A DNA stretch of 11,105 nucleotides from JANXYY01 sp035530875. Lineage in GTDB: Bacteria; Actinomycetota; Actinomycetes; Nanopelagicales; Nanopelagicaceae. Below are positions 6,563 to 11,105 of the stretch, in pieces. Where the stretch lies: positions 1 to 11,105 of the forward strand of contig DATKUB010000025.1 of assembly GCA_035530875.1 (NCBI GenBank). Direction: 5' to 3'. The number at the start of each line of letters is the position of its first letter. Position 1 is the first letter of the stretch. Made by a program: the position numbers and the translations under genes. The notes beneath the pieces were generated by a model that saw nothing but the letters and a program-made list of their open reading frames with translations, did not search any database and was not told the DNA's origin.

Positions 6563-6584
6563 CTATCAACGATGACGCGACTCA
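6563..6584 (+). repeat. Direct repeat copy 1 (pairs with 6724-6745)
   Basis: CTATCAACGATGACGC then GACTCA, 22 bases; the partner differs by one base. Similarity continues weakly for about 25 more bases (AGTC...CTGAAC-x-AG-x-AC). The pair brackets the truncated third HTH gene copy and one 22-bp repeat array, with a period of 161 bases. Confidence 0.65.
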
Positions 6585-6604
6585 ACTATCAACAAAGTCC
6601 TGAA

Positions 6605-6664
6605 CTAGCACCCCCTCAGTTCCACTTTTTTGGTTTGTTTCCGCCGACCGGCGCCTTGCCTCAC
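6605..6664 (-). pseudogene. 5' stub of a third twin-HTH gene copy
   Basis: From a GTG at 6664 the minus strand encodes VRQGAGRRKQTKKVELRGC and then TAG. The intact paralogue at 7868 begins VRQDAARRNYSKKVALSTAD, so the two match through K-K-V-x-L and then diverge sharply. At the DNA level the first 48 bases are also close (GTGAGGCAAG...AAAAAAGTGG). It is a truncated gene start or an independently duplicated leader. Confidence 0.6.
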
Positions 6665-6715
6665 TGGTTTCGCCGAGCGGCGGCTTGCCTGCCCTCAAGC
6701 GGCGCTTCGCCTCGA
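6643..6715 (-). repeat. Array of three 22-bp palindromic repeats (array 1)
   Basis: Degenerate units at 6643-6664, 6672-6693 and 6694-6715 share the plus-strand core CGAGCGGCG-x-CTTGCCT. The core contains the inverted pair CGCCG/CGGCG. The first unit overlaps the GTG of the truncated third HTH copy. The units are GC-rich against their surroundings and more diverged than those of array 2. Confidence 0.65.
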
Positions 6716-6723
6716 CGAGACCA

Positions 6724-6745
6724 CTATCAACGATGACGCTACTCA
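6724..6745 (+). repeat. Direct repeat copy 2 (pairs with 6563-6584)
   Basis: CTATCAACGATGACGC then TACTCA. It differs from copy 1 at a single position. It lies just upstream, in the sense of minus-strand transcription, of repeat array 1. Confidence 0.65.
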
Positions 6746-6841
6746 GATATGAAGTCGGTTCTGAACCAGTACAGCCTTTGATTCACCCTTGACTATGCCG
6801 TTCGAAACATTCGAGAAATGAATTAGCAAGATGCCTGGCAA

Positions 6842-7387
6842 TTACGGGTACCGGATCCAATTTCTTGTGATGCCGCGTGTACGCGTCTGTTGTAACTCAA
6901 GTGCGGGTGTATCGCGCATTTGGACGCCGTACTCCTTGACGTACCGCCGTACGGTGCCCGGCGATATCCCTATCCGAGAACCAACAGCTACGAGGGACAA
7001 CCCTGAAAGGTAGAGCTGGATCATTTCATTGATCACACCGTCAGATGGCGGTTGATAGCGCATTGTGAGACCGGCTCTCTTCACTCGCTCCGAGACTGTA
7101 TGCCGATCGATGTCGAATTCTTCGGCTAATTGGTAAACCGTCGCTCCTTCGCCGTAGGGGGCCACGAGCCGCTCAGTCTGGACGTTAGTGATTCTTCGCT
7201 GCCTTTGGCGGATCACGTGGGCTTCCAAGCCATTTTGTCCGGATTGGGACGCAATCTCGCTAGTTCTCGGTCCCCAAGATTTTCGATCGAGAAGAGTTCG
7301 CCATTTGTTTGTGTCAGCAGTGGACAGTTCCACCAATAGTTGCAAGGAGTATGCCAATCGGACTAGGTGGGTTCCAATACCGTACAT
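6842..7387 (-). CDS. Twin helix-turn-helix DNA-binding protein, paralogue 1
   Basis: From the ATG at 7387 this gives 181 residues. After a divergent start comes the shared block VELSTADTNKWRTLL. Then follow two helix-turn-helix units: GATVYQLAEEFDIDRHTVSE (recombinase/Hin-type) and LSGLSLVAVGSRIGISPGTV. The end is VKEYGVQMRDT plus a unique basic tail. It resembles the DNA-binding part of serine recombinases but has no catalytic domain, so a regulatory or end-binding role is likely. I prefer the ATG at 7387, ten bases after the stop of the upstream paralogue; a TTG at 7444 would overlap that gene. The start region differs from the paralogue's VRQDAARR leader, as if the original 5' end was replaced during tandem duplication. 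The target site is unknown; the nearby 22-bp repeats are candidates. Confidence 0.7.
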   Translation of the reverse strand: MYGIGTHLVRLAYSLQLLVELSTADTNKWRTLLDRKSWGPRTSEIASQSGQNGLEAHVIRQRQRRITNVQTERLVAPYGEGATVYQLAEEFDIDRHTVSERVKRAGLTMRYQPPSDGVINEMIQLYLSGLSLVAVGSRIGISPGTVRRYVKEYGVQMRDTPALELQQTRTRGITRNWIRYP

Positions 7388-7397
7388 TCGCGCCCGC

Positions 7398-7868
7398 TTA
7401 GCGAACTCTTCCGTGCGTATCCCGTGTCTGGACTCCGCGCTCAATGACGTAACGTTTCACCGTTCCAACCGATTTTTCAACTATTTTACCGACCGCCGCC
7501 AGTGATAACCCAGACTCGTATAGCCGGACCATGTCGCAGACTTCCTGAACCGACGATGGCCCAAGACGCATTGTGACGCCGTTCTTCTTGAGCCGCTCAG
7601 AGACCTTGCTCCGGCAAATATCGAACTCGACGGCCAACTCATATACCGTCGCTCCCCCGAGGTAACGGGTAGTCATTAGTTGAACCTGAACATCGCTTAG
7701 CCGCCCTTGACGTTGACGAATTGGTCCTGATCGTTCATCATGAGTATTTGTTGTCACTGTCTTTGGGCCGTAAAGTTTCTCATTCAGCAGAGTTGACCAT
7801 TTGTTTGTGTCAGCAGTGGACAGTGCCACTTTTTTCGAATAATTCCGCCGAGCGGCGTCTTGCCTCAC
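7398..7868 (-). CDS. Twin helix-turn-helix DNA-binding protein, paralogue 2
   Basis: The 156-residue protein starts at a GTG (7868) that lies inside the first unit of repeat array 2. Its order is a basic leader (VRQDAARRNYSKK), VALSTADTNKWSTLL, IRQRQGRLSDVQVQL, a first helix-turn-helix GATVYELAVEFDICRSKVSE, then RLYESGLSLAAVGKIVEKS as the second, and YVIERGVQTRDTHGRVR at the end. Nearly every block has its match in the downstream paralogue, so the pair arose by tandem duplication. No catalytic residues of resolvases or transposases are seen. The two genes are probably co-transcribed, with a gap of ten bases. The GTG start is chosen because the leader is conserved in the third, truncated copy at 6664. 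A small minus-strand frame ends 64 bases upstream. Confidence 0.75.
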   Translation of the reverse strand: MRQDAARRNYSKKVALSTADTNKWSTLLNEKLYGPKTVTTNTHDERSGPIRQRQGRLSDVQVQLMTTRYLGGATVYELAVEFDICRSKVSERLKKNGVTMRLGPSSVQEVCDMVRLYESGLSLAAVGKIVEKSVGTVKRYVIERGVQTRDTHGRVR

Positions 7869-7912
7869 CTCGAGCGGCGTCTTGCCTCACCTCGAGCGGC
7901 GTCCCGCCTCAT
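7847..7912 (-). repeat. Array of three 22-bp palindromic repeats (array 2)
   Basis: Head-to-tail units at 7847-7868, 7869-7890 and 7891-7912, with no spacer, share the plus-strand core CGAGCGGCGTCTTGCCTCAC preceded by two variable bases; the third unit has two or three changes. On the minus strand each unit begins with GTGAGGC (the third ATGAGGC), so each could present a GTG or ATG start, in different phases because 22 is not a multiple of three. The innermost GTG is the likely start of the twin-HTH gene. The array sits exactly where an autoregulatory operator would be. Confidence 0.75.
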
Positions 7913-7932
7913 TCTTCGATTAGAGGTCTCGC

Positions 7933-8127
7933 CTAGGCCAGGATGGTCGCGATGGGTGCATCGAGCATTTCGTCCATTGCTGCGGCTACTAGAAAAGCAA
8001 CCAATTGTGCGGAGAGCGTGCGTTTGTGGGGTGCGAGGTGCTTGACCAGTTGTGAGACAGCCAAGCCAACAAGCGCATGAGAAGCAAGTCGAGCTGCGGG
8101 GCTCGGGATTTTAGATTGAGTTTCCAT
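7933..8127 (-). CDS. Small hypothetical protein, possibly 5'-truncated by IS-C
   Basis: The 64-residue frame from ATG 8127 has two long mildly hydrophobic helices (ARLASHALVGLAVSQLVKHL and LSAQLVAFLVAAAMDEMLDA), giving an all-alpha, perhaps membrane-associated, protein. I do not recognise a family. The same frame stays open upstream to 8210, the last base before IS-C, through about 27 more codons (including GQIAIECQKNVCGLSHN). The real gene may therefore have begun further right and lost its start to IS-C. There is no good ribosome site before 8127. The stop lies 64 bases before the twin-HTH gene on the same strand. Coding status is uncertain. Confidence 0.4.
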   Translation of the reverse strand: METQSKIPSPAARLASHALVGLAVSQLVKHLAPHKRTLSAQLVAFLVAAAMDEMLDAPIATILA

Positions 8128-8200
8128 TGAGGCATTATGCGATAAGCCGCAGACATTTTTCTGGCATTCAATGGCAATTTGTCCGTCTTGGTTGAGGTTA

Positions 8201-8210
8201 TCTCGCGAGA
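8201..8210. repeat. Perfect 10-bp palindrome abutting IS-C
   Basis: TCTCGCGAGA directly precedes the left end of IS-C. It may be a fragment of the original target or chance; no second copy is seen beyond the right end. Confidence 0.4.
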
Positions 8211-8238
8211 TGAATCGTGCCGGGAAAGTTGGAGAGTA
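8211..8238 (+). repeat. IS-C left terminal inverted repeat
   Basis: TGAATCGTGCCGGG-AAAGT-TGGAGA. It matches the right end except for a central block of five bases. Confidence 0.85.
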
Positions 8239-8255
8239 AATCCTCTGAGAGGATT
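8239..8255 (+). promoter_or_regulatory. Hairpin covering the ribosome site of IS-C orfA
   Basis: AATCCTCT (8239-8246), one G, then AGAGGATT (8248-8255) form an 8-bp perfect inverted repeat. The right arm contains the GAGAGGA ribosome site seven bases before the ATG at 8261. In a transcript entering from outside, this structure would hide the ribosome site. Such shielding against read-through is known in other IS families; here it is inference from the sequence. Confidence 0.5.
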
Positions 8256-8260
8256 ACTTC

Positions 8261-8581
8261 ATGTCAAAAATATCCCGTTACTCACCGGAGCTGCGTGAAC
8301 GAGCTGTGAGGATGGTGAACGACAACCGAGCGGACTACCGGTCTGAGTAGGCTGCCTTTACCGCCATCTCGAAGTTGTTCAGTATGTCGCCAGAAACACT
8401 CAGAGCCTGGGTCCGTAGGGCTGGCGTCGATGCCGGCTCTCGCCTCGGAATTACCTCCGATGAGCGAACTCGGCTCAAGCAACTCGAACGTGAGAATAAG
8501 GATCTGCGCAGAGCAAATGCCATATTGAAGGATGCATCGATCTTCTTTGCGACCGAGCTCGACGGTCAAACCGGGAAGTAA
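8261..8581 (+). pseudogene. IS-C OrfA with an internal amber stop
   Basis: It reads from ATG 8261 as MSKISRYSPELRERAVRMV, then YRSE, then TAG at 8348-8350, then AAFTAISKLFSMSPETLRAW and VRRAGVDAGSR, finishing with a coiled coil (LKQLERENKDLRRANAILK) and a TAA at 8579. The family normally has Trp after S-E ('S-E-W-A-A'), so a single TGG to TAG change explains the stop. Without it the product would have 106 residues, the usual OrfA size. An ATG at 8375 could restart the second part only, without the first helices of the DNA-binding domain. Confidence 0.88.
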
Positions 8582-9485
8582 TTCGCTACATCGATTCGCG
8601 AAAGAGTCGGTGGGGGGCGAGCCGATCTGCAGAGCGTTGCAGTTCGCCCCTTCGACGTACTACGCCACCAAGGTGCGACCGGTGTGTCAACGAAAGCAAC
8701 GCGATGAAGCGCTCAAGCATGAGATCTTGCGGGTGCGCCAGTCCAACTGTCAGGGTGTCTACGGTGCGAAGAAAGTCTGGAAGCAACTCAACCGCGAGAA
8801 CATCGAGGTCGTGCACTGCACCGTGAGGCGGATCATGAAAAGTGAGCGCTTGAGCGGGGCTAGGCGTGGTCGGCAGTTTAAAATCACCACGACCAGTGAT
8901 GAGCACCAGCACCGGCCAAGTGATCTGGTGGATCGAGTGTTCGTGGCCCTGGCACCGAATCGATTGTGGGTCGCGGATCTAACTTATGTGAAGCCTCATA
9001 GTGGCTGGGTCTATGTTGCTTTCATCATTGATGTTTTCAGTCGGTTCATTGTGGGCTGGCAGATCTCCACCTCATTGCGTAGTGATCTTGCGATCGATGC
9101 ACTCGAGATGGCGATCTACTCACGCAACGGAGACGACTTGTCGCATCTGGTACATCACAGCGACAGGGGCGTTCAATATTTATCGATTCGCTATTCCGAG
9201 CGACTCAATGAAGCTGAGATTGTGGCCTCGGTTGGATCCAAGGGTGATAGCTACGATAACGCCCTCGCTGGATCATTCAACGGTATCTACAAAACTGAAC
9301 TGATCCATCGCCAAGGTCCGTGGCGCAACGTCGAACACGTCGAATGGGCCACCCTCAACTACGTTGACTGGTTCAACAACCGGCGAATTCACGAATCGCT
9401 TGACTACGTGCCGCCGGTCGAATTCGAAGATCACTACTATCACTCCAACGAGTCAGAGAGGCTGACCGTTTTAGAAATGATTTAG
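8578..9485 (+). pseudogene. IS-C OrfB with a frameshift and a lost catalytic Glu
   Basis: The expected OrfB start, V-I-R-Y-I-D-S-R-K-S-R-W-G, is in frame 1 from 8578, the -1 phase relative to orfA. The rest (GEPICRALQFAPSTYYATK and the whole integrase core) is in frame 3. The switch falls at the G run near 8612-8617, as if one base was lost. The frame-3 reading can start artificially at 8532, but its first residues are not family-like. The catalytic Asps in NRLWVADLTYV and HHSDRGVQYLS are present; the Glu expected in D-N-A-L-A-E-S-F-N-G is Gly (GGA at 9270-9272), at the correct spacing of 35. C-terminal block: YVDWFNNRRIHESLDYVPPV. Confidence 0.88.
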
Positions 9486-9510
9486 TCTCCAGGAAACCCG
9501 GCACGATTCA
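9483..9510 (-). repeat. IS-C right terminal inverted repeat
   Basis: On the minus strand it reads TGAATCGTGCCGGG-TTTCC-TGGAGA. It overlaps the TAG stop codon of orfB at its inner edge. Confidence 0.85.
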
Positions 9511-9585
9511 CCATGCATTCTTGGAGAGGACCTACAACCCAATCACGCGAGGCAGACGGAGGCTCGCGGCAGAGACGCCGGTACG

Positions 9586-10296
9586 TTGTCTGTGCCAGAA
9601 GCGGTTCGAAAGGTTAATGCTGAGTTCAACCGTTTTATTGATGGGTTCTTCCAATGTCAAGAACTTGACCTGCATACCCCAGCCAATCATGAAGTGATTG
9701 CTGGTCTCGTTACACGCGCGGTCAGATCGGTTACTGCCAACTTGCGGGTGTCGCACTTATGGTGCGGCGAATACGGATCAAACTTAACTCGGCTGCTGGC
9801 AGAGACCGAGATCGTACTCGCATGGCTCGCCAAGATGGGCTCGGAAGGTTACGCGCAATTCCAAGCGTACGGCGATGGTAAGGCCAAGTTGATGAGGGCA
9901 CACATGAGAGATCTCCTGGACGATTTCTCTGGCGAACCACCTGAGATGTTGATTGATTCTATTGAACATCTGGATAAGAAGTTGGGCGGTGAGTGGGCAG
10001 AGGAATTTATCCCGGTGAGTGTTGACCCAACTTTCGTTGCGGGCAAGTCGGTTTGGACAATGGCGCAGGAGACTGGTCGCGAGGACCTCTATCGATACGT
10101 CTATCAATCAGCTAGCGGAGTCAGTCATGGCGAGTGGTGGGCAGTGCAGGACTATGCCATGCAACGCTGTATGAACCCGCTTCATCGTTACCATTGGGTT
10201 TCGAAAACCACCAGCATTATCTCGATGGCATTGCTTCAGTTAGAAGGGCTTGGTATGAACATCGGCGACTCCGAGACTGATCTGCATAGAGAGTAA
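9586..10296 (+). CDS. DUF5677-like protein, N-terminus possibly lost to IS-C
   Basis: From the TTG at 9586 the frame gives 236 residues; GTG at 9592 is an alternative. The pattern is mostly helical: LVTRAVRSVTANLRVSHLW, then LTRLLAETEIVLAWLAKM (the 'L-x-R-x-x-x-E' helix), then an 'F-x-x-Y-x-x-x-K' segment (QFQAYGDGKAKL). Later come DLYRYVYQSASGVSHGEWWA (about 167-186) and the W-V-x-x-T-T region. This order (R-x-x-E-type helix, then Y-x-x-Y-x-x-x-S-x-x-x-H-G) is what I know of DUF5677-type proteins, whose biochemical role I do not know. The frame is open upstream to 9481 across the IS-C end, so the true start may have been removed and the TTG is only a guess; no strong ribosome site precedes it. 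Confidence 0.6.
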   Translation: MSVPEAVRKVNAEFNRFIDGFFQCQELDLHTPANHEVIAGLVTRAVRSVTANLRVSHLWCGEYGSNLTRLLAETEIVLAWLAKMGSEGYAQFQAYGDGKAKLMRAHMRDLLDDFSGEPPEMLIDSIEHLDKKLGGEWAEEFIPVSVDPTFVAGKSVWTMAQETGREDLYRYVYQSASGVSHGEWWAVQDYAMQRCMNPLHRYHWVSKTTSIISMALLQLEGLGMNIGDSETDLHRE

Positions 10297-10476
10297 TCCG
10301 GTCACGCTGGTACTTGTGTTGCCGCCATGTAGCCAGATGTCTGGAGCACCAGGCAGATGTTTGCCCGCGAACAACGCCATGTCCTCAAGATGATTGCGGG
10401 CCATCCGCATGCCCATCTCTAGAGATTGCGTGAATCCAAAGAAATCTCGAAGCGCTAATTCGCTGACTTGCGTCAA
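10240..10476 (-). CDS. Small hypothetical protein, convergent with the DUF5677-like gene
   Basis: The 78-residue frame starts at a TTG (10476) nine bases after the stop of the larger minus-strand gene, with GAGAG just upstream as a possible ribosome site. It reads ELALRDFFGFTQSLEMGMRM, then NHLEDMALFAGKHLPGAPDI and a Ser/Thr/Gly-rich end. Codon use in the first two thirds looks like real coding sequence. I recognise no family. The last 57 bases overlap the end of the convergent DUF5677-like gene, which lowers confidence. No terminator is seen between the two. It could instead be a non-coding tail of the larger gene's transcript. Confidence 0.4.
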   Translation of the reverse strand: MTQVSELALRDFFGFTQSLEMGMRMARNHLEDMALFAGKHLPGAPDIWLHGGNTSTSVTGLLSMQISLGVADVHTKPF

Positions 10477-10485
10477 TCAGAACTC

Positions 10486-11105
10486 TCAGTTTCCCTCTGT
10501 GGAGCCGACAATGGTGGCCGGTACTGTGATGATGTAGCCCATATCTGTCAGTTGCGTGATCGCGCTTTCAGGATCACTTCGAACCGCTGACTTGAGTTGG
10601 ACTTGCAACCACCGTTTCCGATGCTCGTCGATGACCTTTCGCCATCCTTCATGCAGTTCGACAACCAACTCCTCCATCCATATGAACTCGATGAAGTCCT
10701 CAAGCGTCGGACGGTATCTACGACCTCCTACGGGGATGTGAAACTTGTCGAGTCCGCGGAGTTTCTTGGTGCCGTTGAGTCCTTGGATGAATGCAATCTC
10801 TTCAGATGCTCCGTGGATCTGTACATGCGCGGCGCTACGACGATGCCCGCGCGATGGACCGTCATCTGGTTCGGCACCTTTGTCACGCTCATATTCGATG
10901 CGGACGGCTGGGTGGCCAGTGTCGTTGTCTAGCACGAGTGAAAAGAAGGATTGTTGAATGGCCAGATATTTGTTGGTTCCATCGAGTCTCACCTGGAAGG
11001 AGACCGATAACCACAATCGTGGGGTCTCGCCCTCTGCTTTCCCTGCCAAGATCGGAATTGGCTTCGGTTTGCCCGGCTTTGAGTCGGAGGGTTGTATCCA
11101 GGCAA
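10486..11105 (-). CDS. Unrecognised protein, 5'-partial (runs off the window)
   Basis: The frame is open from the window edge, so the TTG at 11049 is probably internal. The first visible residues are Pro/Lys-rich (SKPGKPKPIPILAG), like a linker after a missing N-terminal part. A beta-rich region follows (LWLSVSFQVRLDG, YLAIQQSFFSLVLDN), then TGHPAVRIEYERDK and a His-containing strand AAHVQIHG. An alpha/beta part follows with FHIPVGGRRYRPTLEDFIEF and a long helix EGWRKVIDEHRKRWLQVQLK. The 'H-P-x-V-R-x-[ED]-Y ... H-V-x-x-H-G' pairing looks like a conserved motif. I cannot name the family. The small frame after it (10476) may be co-transcribed. It faces the DUF5677-like gene. Confidence 0.6.
   Translation of the reverse strand, partial: AWIQPSDSKPGKPKPIPILAGKAEGETPRLWLSVSFQVRLDGTNKYLAIQQSFFSLVLDNDTGHPAVRIEYERDKGAEPDDGPSRGHRRSAAHVQIHGASEEIAFIQGLNGTKKLRGLDKFHIPVGGRRYRPTLEDFIEFIWMEELVVELHEGWRKVIDEHRKRWLQVQLKSAVRSDPESAITQLTDMGYIITVPATIVGSTEGN

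Larger units (their letters stand above)
8211..9510 (+). mobile_element. IS-C, IS3-family insertion sequence with decayed genes
   Basis: This is a 1300-bp element. Its ends are clear inverted repeats: TGAATCGTGCCGGG then five different bases then TGGAGA on the left (8211-8235), matched by the reverse complement at the right (9486-9510). orfA and orfB run on the plus strand and carry three independent inactivating changes: an amber codon, a lost base in a G run and a missing catalytic Glu. It cannot move by itself. No target duplication is seen (left flank ends GAGA, right flank begins CCAT), so flanking DNA was probably lost or rearranged. Confidence 0.9.

Noticed and set aside
6339..6569. 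A 76-codon minus-strand frame
   Set aside because: It is antisense to the OrfA remnant of the IS-A-type left end.
6643..7912. The 22-bp repeats as a small CRISPR array
   Set aside because: Units are joined head to tail or separated by a few bases, with no unique spacers of even length, and no cas gene is present.
8375..8581. A stand-alone 68-residue gene starting at ATG 8375
   Set aside because: It is the second part of IS-C orfA, in the same frame after the amber codon; its first residues are internal to the family.
8532..8603. OrfB of IS-C starting at ATG 8532
   Set aside because: The first 24 or so residues of that reading are not family-like; the expected OrfB N-terminus is in frame 1 from 8578 and joins after a lost base.

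Overview
The window looks like an accessory, IS-rich stretch of a bacterial chromosome or plasmid with a base composition near 50% GC. An actinobacterium is my best guess, from the style of the IS3 elements, the twin helix-turn-helix proteins and the codon use. This is inference; nothing here fixes the taxon.

Layout, left to right. (1) 1-627: the 3' part of an IS3-family element (IS-A) with its right inverted repeat. (2) 628-962: no gene seen. (3) 963-4770: a gene for a PQQ-type beta-propeller protein (963-2687), then a well-started gene (2723) for a C39/papain-like protein. That second gene is split by a complete IS3 element (IS-B, 2947-4197, minus strand) and resumes at about 4198-4770. (4) 4791-4850: a long perfect hairpin before an MFS exporter gene (4912-6171), which ends in a good intrinsic terminator (6170-6195). 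(5) 6301-6500: a left-end remnant of an IS related to IS-A, so 628-6300 lies between the right end of one such IS and the left end of another in the same orientation. (6) 6563-7912, minus strand: two tandem paralogous genes for twin helix-turn-helix proteins, a third truncated copy, and two arrays of a 22-bp palindromic repeat sitting at the copies' starts. (7) 7933-8210: a small unrecognised minus-strand reading frame. (8) 8211-9510: a third IS3 element (IS-C) with clear ends but at least three inactivating lesions. (9) 9511-11105: a DUF5677-like gene whose frame is open back to the IS-C edge, facing two minus-strand genes, one small and one running off the window.

Functional reading. The propeller protein, the C39-like protein and the MFS exporter lie in the same direction between IS ends and may have been one exported or processed product system. 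It is now broken by IS-B. The propeller protein's C-terminus resembles the first half of a C39-like domain with the catalytic Cys replaced by Ser. The twin-HTH locus with its own repeat arrays is the part least explained by known elements. IS-B appears to be the only IS here with intact coding capacity; it carries a textbook -1 frameshift signal.
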